From assembly GCF_001704275.1 (NCBI RefSeq), contig NZ_CP011533.1, positions 558,001 through 622,000 of the forward strand: DNA of 64,000 nt, in the 5' to 3' direction. Made by a program: the position numbers and the translations under genes. Each line of letters begins with the position of its first letter. Within the stretch, counting starts at the first letter, position 1. This document shows, piece by piece, positions 33,746-41,896 of this stretch. Source of the stretch: Streptomyces noursei ATCC 11455. GTDB taxonomy: Bacteria > Actinomycetota > Actinomycetes > Streptomycetales > Streptomycetaceae. Under the pieces are notes generated by a model, which made no database searches, was not told the origin of the DNA, and saw only the letters and a list, made by a program, of their open reading frames with translations.

Positions 33746-33942
33746 CGGCAACTGGGCACTCAAGGCCCCTTCCTCGCCTACATCCACGACATCAAGTACG
33801 CGGTCATGACGCGGTCCTCGTGGACAGCGTCTCGACGTGGGCCGAGAGCGAGGGCTCCACGGCACATGCCTGGGAGTCGTCCACGCGGGGACGCTTCTCG
33901 AAATCACATGCCGGACCGACTGCGGTCTGTTAGCAATTGAGG

Positions 33943-34335
33943 ATGGAACCCGATCGCGTCACCGATGAACGGCTACATGGCATACTCGCCGAACTCATGC
34001 GCAGGGAACCACTGTTCCACAGAGCGGAGTTCGGGACGTCGCGAGCTGATTTCGAGGCCATGACGGCGCCCGACTTCTGGGAAACGGGCGCCTCGGGGCA
34101 ACGCTACTGCCGCGCGTATGTGCTCGATGTCCTTGAGGAGCGCTCTCAGGAACCGCCCGTCGAGGAGTGGGAGACCTCCGAGTTCCATTGCCGGGAGTTG
34201 GCCGCCGATCTGTATCTCCTGACCTACACCCTGGTGCTCAACGGGCGGAGAACCCGCAGGTCAACGATCTGGCAGCAGGTGAGCGACGGGTGGCGCACCG
34301 TCTACCATCAGGGCACCCTCGTCCAAGATGCATGA
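33943..34335 (+). CDS. DUF4440-like small protein
   Basis: 130 aa, alpha+beta cone of the NTF2/DUF4440 type: ELMRREPLFHRAEFGTSRAD, FEAMTAPDFWETGASG, YLLTYTLVLNGRRTRRSTIW and WRTVYHQGTLV. Relatives are ubiquitous small cytoplasmic proteins of unclear function. TTG 33937 is an alternative start. Its closeness to the broken glycosyltransferase end suggests it survived the rearrangement. Confidence 0.75.
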   Translation: MEPDRVTDERLHGILAELMRREPLFHRAEFGTSRADFEAMTAPDFWETGASGQRYCRAYVLDVLEERSQEPPVEEWETSEFHCRELAADLYLLTYTLVLNGRRTRRSTIWQQVSDGWRTVYHQGTLVQDA

Positions 34336-34560
34336 CGGGTGAGGGGTTCCCTCAATTCCCAGCAGACACAGGAGAATATGTCGCCACCTGAAAACCACCT
34401 ACGCCTCCGTGCCTGCCTCTCAAGTTGCCTCCCCCGCCGGGGAGGAGTTCGCATCTCCTCGAATTCCGATTATGTCTGTTCATCGCCGGGTATTCATGGG
34501 GACATTGGGCTGCCGAGCCCCGCATGACAGGGCTGCGAGCGGCCGCCACTCGTTGGGCAT

Positions 34561-35217
34561 GTGACGCTGTTGATGTGGGGCTGTCGCTGTGGGGTGGGGG
34601 CGGGAAGTGCGTTGGACGTCAAAGGTGTGCACCATGCTTATGGGCGTCGTGTGGTGCTGCGCGGGATCGATATCAGCCTTCGGCGGGGCGTGGTGGCCGG
34701 CATCGTGGGAGAGAACGGCGCGGGCAAGTCCACTCTGTTGAAGATCCTCGCCGGTGAGCTGCGTCCGCAGCGCGGCGTCGTCCTCCACCGCGGCCGCTTC
34801 GGGTACTGCCCGCAGGACGTGGTCCTCAACGACGCCCTCACCGTCCGTCAGCACCTGAAGTTCTTCATGACCGCCTTCGGCCTCCCGGATCTGTGCCGCG
34901 CCGAGGGGCTCATGGAGGTGCTGCGGTTCTCCGAGTACGCCGACGAACGCGCCGGAGTGCTCAGCGGCGGCACCCGCCAGAAGCTGAACCTCACCCTCGC
35001 CCTGATGCACGATCCCCAGGTGCTACTGCTGGACGAGCCCTACCAGGGCTTCGACTGGGACACCTACCGGCGGTTCTGGGACCTCGCGGCCGGACTGCGC
35101 GAGGCCGGCCGGTCCGTGTTGGTCGTGTCCCACCTCGCCTACGACACCAGCCGCCTCGACGAGCTGTGGTACCTGGAGGGCGGAGTGCTGCGCCCGCGGG
35201 CGGAGGCGACGGCATGA
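34561..35217 (+). CDS. ABC transporter ATP-binding protein
   Basis: 218 aa at most. Walker A GENGAGKST, Q-loop YCPQD, signature LSGGTRQKL, Walker B VLLLDEP and H-loop VVSHL are all present. The first about 16 residues before LDVKGVHHAYGRR are doubtful; ATG 34573 or TTG 34609 are alternatives to GTG 34561. Overlaps the permease gene by ATGA at 35214-35217, so the two are translationally coupled. ABC-2-type exporter with the next gene. Confidence 0.9.
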   Translation: MTLLMWGCRCGVGAGSALDVKGVHHAYGRRVVLRGIDISLRRGVVAGIVGENGAGKSTLLKILAGELRPQRGVVLHRGRFGYCPQDVVLNDALTVRQHLKFFMTAFGLPDLCRAEGLMEVLRFSEYADERAGVLSGGTRQKLNLTLALMHDPQVLLLDEPYQGFDWDTYRRFWDLAAGLREAGRSVLVVSHLAYDTSRLDELWYLEGGVLRPRAEATA

Positions 35218-36029
35218 GGCGGCACCTGACCTTCTTCGTGACGGCTGCCCGGTACGACCTGGTCGTGCACGCCCGCAACCGGTTCGCCATGTTCCTGGTC
35301 GTCCTCTACGTCCCGGCGTGGGTGACCCTCGCCCATGCGGCACTGCCCGACAAACCCGCGCCCATCCGACTCAACTCCACCGGCGAGTTCCTCTCCCCAC
35401 CCGGCGACCAGCTCTCCCAGATCACCGGCGCCCTCAACGCCGTCACCCTGATCGCCGGGTTCATGATGTTCGCCGCCACCTTCAACGGTGGACGGTTCGA
35501 CCGACGACTGGCCATGGCAGGCCATCCGCGCATCCACCTCGCCCTGGCCAAGACCACCTCGCTGGCGCTCGCCTGCGCCGCTGTGTCGGTCTACGCCACC
35601 GCCGTCACCCGCGCGGCCTGGATCCCGCGCCAGCCGGCGCTGCTGGCCGCCGCGCTGTTCTGCGACGCCATGACCTACGGCGCGCTCGGCGTGCTCTTCG
35701 GGTGCGTACTGCGACGGGAGGTCGAGGGCATGTTCGCGATGGTGATGACCAGCGTCATCGACGTCGCGCTGCAGAACCCCATCGCCAACACCGGCGCCAA
35801 CAGCCCACTGGTCCGGCTGCTGCCGTCCTACGGGAGCATGCAGGCCGCCACCGGAGCAGGGTTCACCAACGGCACGATGGCGAGTTGCCTGGCCGTCCAG
35901 GCGCTGTGGTTCGCCGGTGCCGCGCTGCTGGCCCTGCTGGCGTTCCACCGCCGCACCCGCAGCGCCTTCCCGAGGACCCAGCACCTTCGGACGCCGACCC
36001 GCCGCCGGCCGGCACACGGTACGCGATGA
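35214..36029 (+). CDS. ABC-2-type permease
   Basis: 271 aa with six hydrophobic helices. A large first extracellular loop follows helix 1 (LPDKPAPIRLNSTGEFLSPP), as in ABC-2 permeases, then VTLIAGFMMFAATFNGG and ALGVLFGCVLRREVEGMF. It forms an exporter with the preceding ATPase. Its position directly before two isoprenoid-enzyme genes suggests export of their product or an antimicrobial-resistance role. Confidence 0.85.
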   Translation: MRRHLTFFVTAARYDLVVHARNRFAMFLVVLYVPAWVTLAHAALPDKPAPIRLNSTGEFLSPPGDQLSQITGALNAVTLIAGFMMFAATFNGGRFDRRLAMAGHPRIHLALAKTTSLALACAAVSVYATAVTRAAWIPRQPALLAAALFCDAMTYGALGVLFGCVLRREVEGMFAMVMTSVIDVALQNPIANTGANSPLVRLLPSYGSMQAATGAGFTNGTMASCLAVQALWFAGAALLALLAFHRRTRSAFPRTQHLRTPTRRRPAHGTR

Positions 36030-36082
36030 GCACACTTCCCGGCCCGCGCCGGGCGGAGACGAGTTGAGGGGAGTGCCCTGCA

Positions 36083-36979
36083 GTGCTGTTGCGACGATGG
36101 CTCGACGCGGCGGGGATCCATGACCCGGTCCTGCGGCAGTGCTACACGGTGTGCATCCGTGACCTCCACAAGTGTGATGAGGGGAGGGCCGGTTGGTGGG
36201 GGCTGCGGGCGGCGCCGGCGGCCCTCCGGCCGCACGTCGCGGCGATCGTCACCCACGGCTACAAGGCCGACGCGTACGCCGACACCGGGCCCGTCGAGGA
36301 GCGGAAGCGCCGTCTGGACGCGTATGGCAAAGCGAGCTTCGCCGCGATCCAGTCGGGCGGTTCCGCCGACCCGATCCTGCATGCCATGGCACACACCTTC
36401 CGCGCCTTCGACCTGCCCAGATCGCTGGCGGAGGACATGCTCACCGCGATGCACCACGAAATCGACATGCGCCAACCCGCGACGTATGAGGAATGGCGGC
36501 ACTGGGCGACGGGGATCGCCGGTACTCCGTTCGTCGTGCTCATGCTCGTCCTGCGGTCCGACCGCATCGGCCCCTGGGAACCGCTGGTGCGTGAGCTCGG
36601 CGAGCTGTTCCAACTGACCGACGTGCTCTGCGACCTGGCCGACGACCTGGCCGACCGGCGGCTGTACCTGCCGGCGGACGACCTCGACCGATTCGGCGTC
36701 CGCGCCCAGGACCTCCTGGCCGGACACTGGACTCCGGCCACGGCGGAACTCATCGCCTTCGAAGCCGATCGCGTCCGACACCGCCTCCCCTCCCTGGTCA
36801 CCACCTTGGACGGCAGTCCCGCCAGTGCCTGGGCAGACGCCATGGGCCGGCACTGCACGCTGCTGCTGGACCTCGTGCACGCCGCCGGCGCCGACCTGCT
36901 GCACCGGCCCGTACGCCCGCCCGTCTCCGCGCTGTTCGACGTGTGGCAACACCAGTGGCGCACCGTCATCCCCTGCTGA
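36083..36979 (+). CDS. squalene/phytoene-synthase-like protein
   Basis: 298 aa, all helical. It has both aspartate-rich motifs of the trans-isoprenyl head-to-head synthase superfamily: DAYAD (residues 63-67) and the region QLTDVLCDLADDLADRRLYLP (given as QLTDVLCDLADD and RRLYLP) near residues 177-197, with YLP where HpnC/HpnD and phytoene synthases have VYLP. A distinct divergent member. Together with the adjacent polyprenyl synthetase it would act on a prenyl diphosphate. Some recently described members of this fold are terpene cyclases rather than condensing enzymes, so the reaction cannot be assigned. Confidence 0.75.
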   Translation: MLLRRWLDAAGIHDPVLRQCYTVCIRDLHKCDEGRAGWWGLRAAPAALRPHVAAIVTHGYKADAYADTGPVEERKRRLDAYGKASFAAIQSGGSADPILHAMAHTFRAFDLPRSLAEDMLTAMHHEIDMRQPATYEEWRHWATGIAGTPFVVLMLVLRSDRIGPWEPLVRELGELFQLTDVLCDLADDLADRRLYLPADDLDRFGVRAQDLLAGHWTPATAELIAFEADRVRHRLPSLVTTLDGSPASAWADAMGRHCTLLLDLVHAAGADLLHRPVRPPVSALFDVWQHQWRTVIPC

Positions 36980-36995
36980 ACCCGAAAGGCACCGC

Positions 36996-37970
36996 ATGAC
37001 CGCCACCGCCTCCCGGCCTCCCGACCCCCTGATCCCGCTCATCGAAGCCGAGCTGATCCGCTCGGTCGGCAGTGGCGAAGACCTGTTGGAAACGGCATGC
37101 CTGGACGCCCTGTTCCCCGGCGGCAAACTGCTGCGCCCCACGCTGTGCGTGGAATCGGCGCGGGCGGTGGGCGGCCGGGCCGAGTCGGTGCTGTCCTTCG
37201 CGGCGGCCATCGAATGTCTGCACGTGGCCAGCCTCGTCCACGACGACATCGTCGACCAGGACCCGGTGCGCCGCGGGCGGGCGTCCACCGCCGAACGGTT
37301 CGGTATCGCCGAGGCCCTGCTGGCCGGAGACGGGCTGTTCACCGCGGGGTGGGCGGCCATGCTCCGCGGCGGCCCGGCCGATCGTGTCCTGGCGGCGTCC
37401 CGGGCGATCGTCGAGGCGGTCCACGCCATGTGCCGCGCCAGCATGCGCGAGATCGAGATCCGTGAGGACCTGACCTGCGGGCGGTCGGCCGTACTGGAGG
37501 TGATCCGTGGCAAGACCGCCGCGCTGACCGGCGCCGCCTGCCGTGCGGGCGCGATCCTGGCCGGCGCGACCCCGGAGCAGATCGACGCCCTGCACCACTA
37601 CGGGGAACAGCTCGGCATGGCCTTCCAGATCCGCGACGACCTGTTGCCGTACACCGCCGACGACGCACTGACCGGCAAGGCCGCCGTCAGCGATGTCGCC
37701 AACCGCCAGCCGACACTGCCCGTCCTGCTCGCCTACGAGTCCGCGGACGACCACGACCGCCGACACCTCACCGAGATCTTCCATGGCAATGTCGATCTCG
37801 CCACGGCCCACCGTGCCCTGCTCGACGTGCTGGCCCGGACCGGCGCCCTCGCCGAGGCGGCACGCCAGGCGCGTGCCTGCGCCGCCCAGGCACGCGCCGC
37901 CCTCGGCGGCCTGTCGGCCACCGGGCGACTCGCCTGGCTGGCGGACTCCGCCGCCGACCGCCACCACTGA
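36996..37970 (+). CDS. polyprenyl diphosphate synthase
   Basis: 324 aa. First Asp-rich motif DDIVD (83-87) with VHDDIVDQDPVRRG. Lys173 in RGKTAAL binds diphosphate. The second motif is DDLLP (214-218), where the last Asp of DDxxD is replaced by Pro, as in some relatives. The residue pattern before DDIVD (ECLHVASLVH) is unremarkable, so chain length is not obvious. It starts 16 bases after the previous stop. Probably supplies the prenyl diphosphate used by the neighbouring synthase-like protein. Confidence 0.9.
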   Translation: MTATASRPPDPLIPLIEAELIRSVGSGEDLLETACLDALFPGGKLLRPTLCVESARAVGGRAESVLSFAAAIECLHVASLVHDDIVDQDPVRRGRASTAERFGIAEALLAGDGLFTAGWAAMLRGGPADRVLAASRAIVEAVHAMCRASMREIEIREDLTCGRSAVLEVIRGKTAALTGAACRAGAILAGATPEQIDALHHYGEQLGMAFQIRDDLLPYTADDALTGKAAVSDVANRQPTLPVLLAYESADDHDRRHLTEIFHGNVDLATAHRALLDVLARTGALAEAARQARACAAQARAALGGLSATGRLAWLADSAADRHH

Positions 37971-37972
37971 AC

Positions 37973-38050
37973 GGAGCTGGTGCCGGAGCTGGTGCCGGGG
38001 ATGGCAACGGAGCTGGTGGCGGAGCTGGTGGCGGAGCTGGTGGCGGAACT
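37973..38050 (+). repeat. 12-bp tandem repeat after polyprenyl synthase
   Basis: Six copies of GGAGCTGGTGGC-type units: three GGAGCTGGTGGC copies at 38009-38044, two GGAGCTGGTGCC at 37973-37996 and one diverged GGGGATGGCAAC between. It begins three bases after the TGA. Short repeats of this kind expand by slippage. Confidence 0.85.
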
Positions 38051-38216
38051 CGCGTCGACACTCGTCCAGCTGGGGCCGCGAACGCATTTCCCTCCGCGGC
38101 GCCACGGCCGAGGTAGGGACTTCCCCACCCCGTTCCAGGGGGCCTGTCGGAGTGCCTGAGACCGGCGCAGCATGATGCGCTGGCCGCACAGGATTCGTGT
38201 GACGGAAGGTGGACGG

Positions 38217-38900
38217 GTGAAGAGTCGGATCGGGTACTGCGCCTGGATCGTGGGGGTGGGGCAGTTCTTCGCCGTCCACGTCGTGGTCGAGTCGGCCTGG
38301 GCGAGACCGTACAGCTGGGCACGGAACAACATCAGCGACTTGGGCAACGCGCTCTGTGCACTGCAGCCGGATCCCGAGCCGCGCTACATCTGCTCTCCCG
38401 AACACGGCCTGATGAACGCCTCGTTCATCACTCTGGGAGTGCTGCTCGTCGTCGGCATCGCCCTGGCCGGTGGCGTTGTGTGGCGCAGAGGACCGCTCGC
38501 GGCCGGGTCCCGGCTGTTGCTGGCCGGCGCCGGCGTGGGATTCGTGCTGGTCGGGCTGGCCCCCGCTGACGTCAACGAGAACCAGCACGTCCTGGGCGCC
38601 CTGCTCATCATGGGGACGGGCAACATCGGACTCCTACTGGCCGCATTCCGCCTGACGGATCGTCTTGCGGGTGCACCGCGCTGGGGCACCGGCCTGCTGG
38701 GCACCGCAGCGATCACGGCCCACGGGCTGTTCCTGACCGGCCACTACCTCGGCCTCGGCATGGGAGGCATGGAGCGCGTCGCGGTCTTCCCCCTCCTGGT
38801 GTGGGCACTGGCAGTCGGCGTTCATGGCCTCGTCCGCCGGCCGGACAGCCGACCCGAGGCGATGTCGGCACAGCGCCTCGCACAGCCGCTCCGCCGATGA
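38217..38900 (+). CDS. DUF998-family membrane protein
   Basis: 227 aa, six hydrophobic helices, with the DUF998 words NNISDLGNA at the first loop and GLMNASFITLGVLL. GTG 38217 has GGAAGGTGG upstream. DUF998 proteins are of unknown function. It is adjacent to the isoprenoid genes and could belong to the same unit; the 246-bp gap with repeats leaves that open. Confidence 0.8.
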   Translation: MKSRIGYCAWIVGVGQFFAVHVVVESAWARPYSWARNNISDLGNALCALQPDPEPRYICSPEHGLMNASFITLGVLLVVGIALAGGVVWRRGPLAAGSRLLLAGAGVGFVLVGLAPADVNENQHVLGALLIMGTGNIGLLLAAFRLTDRLAGAPRWGTGLLGTAAITAHGLFLTGHYLGLGMGGMERVAVFPLLVWALAVGVHGLVRRPDSRPEAMSAQRLAQPLRR

Positions 38901-38984
38901 GTCAGCGCGCCGTTCGACCGCTCCGGCCCGGCCCCGAAGGGGCCTCCATGACACGGCATGCGAGGTCGGGCGACAATCGCGCAC

Positions 38985-39218
38985 ATGGATGACGCGTTCA
39001 CTCTCCTCCGGCAGGTCGCCGGCCTCCTGCCCGGGAACGCCGCGGCAGAGTGCGGCATGACGGTCGAGGATGCGCGCGAGGCCATCGGGCTCCGGCTTGC
39101 TCCCCTGAGCCCCGAGCAGTGGCGGCATCTGAAGCCCGGTGACGTGATCACCATGCACGAGGGCCGGCCCGCGGTCGGCACGGCCACTGTCATCGAGGTC
39201 CGCCCACCTCGCGCCTGA
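38985..39218 (+). CDS. small hypothetical protein
   Basis: 77 aa: a helical half (DDAFTLLRQVAGLLPGN) and a beta-rich half (KPGDVITMHEGRPAVGTATV). The ATG at 38985 is preceded by poor ribosome-binding sequence. A peptidase-inhibitor I78-like feel is given by the tail word RPAVGTATVIEVRPP, but the family is not recognised with confidence. Confidence 0.5.
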   Translation: MDDAFTLLRQVAGLLPGNAAAECGMTVEDAREAIGLRLAPLSPEQWRHLKPGDVITMHEGRPAVGTATVIEVRPPRA

Positions 39219-39237
39219 AGCCGGCCGGCCGGCGTGC

Positions 39238-39273
39238 CTGCCTGCCTGCCCGTTCAAGCACGCAGGCAGGCAG
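39238..39273 (+). terminator. strong hairpin after small hypothetical gene
   Basis: CTGCCTGCCTGC, 12-base loop, GCAGGCAGGCAG: a perfect 12-bp stem made of CTGC repeats, 20 bases after the stop. No U-run. Possible terminator or repeat-derived hairpin. Confidence 0.55.
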
Positions 39274-39357
39274 CCGGTTCCCGGCCTGGGCTTCGAGGCG
39301 TTGGGCGGCCGCTGTCCCTTCCTCGGCCCGAACGCCGAACAGCGGCAGGCCCCCGAA

Positions 39358-39510
39358 CAGATCCGGCTGAAGGCTGCCGGCCGCTTCGCCCGCGGTGTGA
39401 AGAACTCGCACATCGCGAAGAACTGCGGGTCACCCAGCGGTCCGAGGAACGCCGGCGACGTATGTGCCACGAAGCCGGCAAGCAAGGACCGACGTCACGC
39501 AGGAGACGGA
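39358..39510 (+). pseudogene. IS630-type transposase N-terminal remnant
   Basis: EQIRLKAAGRFARGVKNSHIAKN in one frame (key: RLKAAGRFARG) then, after a one-base shift near 39420, LRVTQRSEERRRRM and HEAGKQG in the next. This is the winged helix-turn-helix at the start of IS630-family transposases. The catalytic domain is absent. Confidence 0.55.
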
Positions 39511-39547
39511 CGCCGCCGGTCGGAGCGACGAGCACGACCGTGGGTGG

Positions 39548-40474
39548 TCACCCCGTCCAACCGGTGTGATGCAGCCAGTCCTCGAAGGTCATCAAGCCGG
39601 GGTGCAGGCGGCGGAGAAGGGTGACGTCCCGGTCTCGGTGGTAGAGATCACGGTCGGCGAAGAACTGGAACATCGCTGCGTAGTCGTGGCCGAAGTCGGG
39701 GACGGCGGCGTGCAGTTCGTCGTGCGACATCGGGAGGTAGTTGCTGGGGATGCCCGTGACCTGCGTGAAGGTGGCGGCGATCTCGTCGCCGGTGAGGCTG
39801 TCGCCGATCAACGCGAGGTCGCGGGCGCCCCAGGACTGCCAGTTCTCCCACGCGTGGCCGACGAACCAGGCGATGTCGTCGAGCGCGACAAGCGGGTAGT
39901 GGGCGGCGCCGAGGGGGAGCCTGAAGGCCAGGCCGCCCCGACCGTCCGGTCGAGGGGTGAGCCGGTCGCGCAGATTCTCGAAGTACGGCGCCGTGGTCAG
40001 TACCGAGACGTGGTTCGTGTACCAGCCGTCGGTCTCCTTGCGGAGCATTTCCTCTGACCGCATCAGGTCGATGTGCGCGGCGACGGCGGCCTTGCTGTCG
40101 AAGTGCGGGACGGGGCGGCCGGTCAGTGACACCGCGCTGTCCAATGAGGACCAGATGAAACGCTCCACGCCGGCCCGCTCCGCGGCGGTCAGCAGGTCCA
40201 GGCCCTGCCGGTACTCGCCCACGGCGCTGCCCGTCGCGAAGAAGTCGGTGTTGGCAAACACGTGGTCGGCCTGCCCCATGAGGGCGTCGAGGGCGGCCGG
40301 GTCGGAGCGGACCAGTTGCAGGCGGTGGGGCGCGGTGGCGGCGAGTTCGGTGGCGTGAGCGGACTCCGGGTGGCGGGTGGGGACGGTGATGGTGGCGTCG
40401 GTGGTGGCGAGCAGGTGCCGGATCACGTGGCTGCCCATGGCTCCGGTGCCGCCGACGACGAGGACGTGGGTCAT
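39548..40474 (-). CDS. NmrA-like NAD(P)-binding protein
   Basis: 308 aa. Glycine-rich motif HVLVVGGTGAMGSHVIRHLL at residues 3-22, atypical Rossmann fold with RFIWSSLDS instead of the SDR Tyr-Lys pair. It fits NmrA/azoreductase-like regulators and oxidoreductases that sense NADP redox state. It overlaps the upstream deacetylase gene by ATGA (40471-40474), so the two form an operon. Confidence 0.88.
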   Translation of the reverse strand: MTHVLVVGGTGAMGSHVIRHLLATTDATITVPTRHPESAHATELAATAPHRLQLVRSDPAALDALMGQADHVFANTDFFATGSAVGEYRQGLDLLTAAERAGVERFIWSSLDSAVSLTGRPVPHFDSKAAVAAHIDLMRSEEMLRKETDGWYTNHVSVLTTAPYFENLRDRLTPRPDGRGGLAFRLPLGAAHYPLVALDDIAWFVGHAWENWQSWGARDLALIGDSLTGDEIAATFTQVTGIPSNYLPMSHDELHAAVPDFGHDYAAMFQFFADRDLYHRDRDVTLLRRLHPGLMTFEDWLHHTGWTG

Positions 40475-41295
40475 CGCGTAACTCCCTGGTGGGCGAGGAC
40501 GTGTTCGGCCACCTGGGCATGCGTGGCGACCCAGACGTCGCCGAACGCACGGATGTGGTCGAGGATCTGGGCGACCATGCCCGCGAGGAGCGGTCGGCCT
40601 CCGACGTGGGCATGGACGGTCAAGTGGAAGACGCCTGGGCCGGGGGCGGCGCGCAGTTGGTCCAGTAGCGCCTGGTGCAGGTCACGGTAGGCGTACGGGC
40701 CTGCCGCGGCGCTGCGGACGTCGGAGTGGTCGCTGTGCATGAGGGAGACCAGGGGACCGTGAGCGGTGGGCAGGACCTGCGGGAGGTCGTGGTCGCTGTG
40801 GTCGCCGGTCCAGCGGTAGCCGGCCTCGGTGAGGAGATCGCAGGTGTGCTTCGAGCCGGTGGCCCGCGGGCTCATCCACCCGGTGGGGCGAACGCCGGTG
40901 ACTCGCTGGAGAACGTCGGTGCAGCGGCGGATGTTGTCCCGCTCGGTGTCCACGTCGAGCAGCGCGGGTACGACGTCCTGAGCCCAGGAGTGCCCGGCGA
41001 TCTCGTGCCCCGCCTGGTGCACGGCCGCCACCGTGTCGGGGTACCGCTCGGCGACGAGGCCGTTGATGCCGACGGTGGCGGGCAGGTCACCGAGGATGTC
41101 GAGTAGCCGCCAGATGCCGGTGGTGACGCCGTAGTCCACCCAGGAGGCGCTGTGCGTGTCGTCGACGCCGGGCAGTGGCCACGCCGCGGCCATCGGCGCG
41201 TAGGCGGGCCCGTGCCCTGGTGACCACAGCTCCAACGCGACTGTGACCAGCGCGGCGACCTTCTTCCCGCCCGGCCAGTCGATCTCTGTACTCAT
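40471..41295 (-). CDS. polysaccharide-deacetylase-family hydrolase (PuuE-like)
   Basis: 274 aa, NodB-type barrel. It shows PuuE-like features: WVDYGVTTGIWRLLDILGD, HEIAGHSWAQDVV (HxxxH-type metal site), RPTGWMSPRATGS and VFHLTVHAHVGGRP. PuuE relatives act on cyclic amides such as allantoin or act as peptidoglycan-like deacetylases. First gene of a two-gene operon with NmrA. A nested palindrome lies 50-70 bases upstream. Confidence 0.85.
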   Translation of the reverse strand: MSTEIDWPGGKKVAALVTVALELWSPGHGPAYAPMAAAWPLPGVDDTHSASWVDYGVTTGIWRLLDILGDLPATVGINGLVAERYPDTVAAVHQAGHEIAGHSWAQDVVPALLDVDTERDNIRRCTDVLQRVTGVRPTGWMSPRATGSKHTCDLLTEAGYRWTGDHSDHDLPQVLPTAHGPLVSLMHSDHSDVRSAAAGPYAYRDLHQALLDQLRAAPGPGVFHLTVHAHVGGRPLLAGMVAQILDHIRAFGDVWVATHAQVAEHVLAHQGVTR

Positions 41296-41345
41296 GCGTT
41301 TCCCCTGTTTCGGTAGCTTCCGCTGGGGACGCTAATGAGGCGGTG

Positions 41346-41364
41346 GGTACCTCCAGGTACCTGG
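41346..41364. promoter_or_regulatory. nested palindromes upstream of deacetylase operon
   Basis: GGTACCT-CC-AGGTACC (41346-41361) overlaps CCAGGTACCTGG (41353-41364); both are perfect. The half-site CCAGGTAC also occurs in the operator at 404-424 read on the minus strand. The regulator expected beyond it has apparently been lost to the MITE and IS481 remnant that follow. Confidence 0.55.
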
Positions 41365-41374
41365 CAGCGGGCTA

Positions 41375-41536
41375 GGGCGCTTCTGATGGATCTCCGTGGA
41401 AGAAGGAGCGGCGCCTGGTGTGTGCGATCGCAAGGCGCCGGGATGTCTTCATAGCGGAGCTATGGGGGCATCTCGGCAACGCGGCGAGCGTGCGTGCCAG
41501 GCGCCGCGACGCCGCGGAGATCCATCAGAAGCGCCC
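41375..41536. mobile_element. 162-bp MITE related to the IS5-family element at 51.9 kb
   Basis: Terminal inverted repeats of 21 bp: GGGCGCTTCTGATGG then ATCTCC at the left, exact complement at the right (41516-41536). The interior is also largely palindromic (GGCGCCTGG arms, CATAG/CTATG centre). It is flanked by TA (41373-41374 and 41537-41538) within CTAG. The outer 15 bases are identical to those of the full IS at 51899-52923, whose transposase probably moved it. No coding capacity. Confidence 0.9.
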
Positions 41537-41706
41537 TAGGTGTATTGCCCTGTGAGGTTGGGGACGCGGCTGGCTGGGGTGTGGCCGCTGATTCCGGTGT
41601 GGGGTCGGCGGTAGTTGTACCAGTCCAGCCAGTCGGGGAAGGCTGCCTGTCGTTCGGCGTCTGAGGTGTAGGGCTGTTGGTAGGCCCGTTCGTCGAGCAG
41701 GGTGCG
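41536..41706 (-). pseudogene. IS481-type transposase C-terminal remnant
   Basis: The last 56 codons: RTLLDERAYQQPYTSDAERQ, FPDWLDWYNYRRPHTGISG and PASRVPNLTGQYT. This is the integrase-core end of IS481-family transposases, including the last catalytic Glu region. The stop codon TAG is formed at the junction with the MITE, whose insertion site touches the gene end. The upstream catalytic part is absent. Confidence 0.75.
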
Positions 41707-41807
41707 CTGGGGCAACAGCGGGATGTCGCTGTACGAGGGCGCGACGGCACGGGCGCTGGGGAACCGGAGTCCCTCATATCCCTCTGACCGAAAGTGTTTG
41801 GCCGACA

Positions 41808-41826
41808 GCCTACTTCCGGCGTAGGC
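41808..41826. promoter_or_regulatory. inverted repeat upstream of exported hydrolase
   Basis: GCCTAC-TTCCGGC-GTAGGC, perfect 6-7-6, 71 bases before ATG 41897. Candidate operator; no linked regulator. Confidence 0.4.
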
Positions 41827-41896
41827 GTCAAGACGGTGAGGATTCCGCGTGTTCGTGCCTGTGTACCGGGATCTACCAAGGGGGGCTGTGACAGGG

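Noticed and set aside
37768..38322. Pro/Ala repeat-rich minus-strand frame over the 12-bp repeats
   Set aside because: It is produced by translating the tandem repeat and the antisense of two genes.
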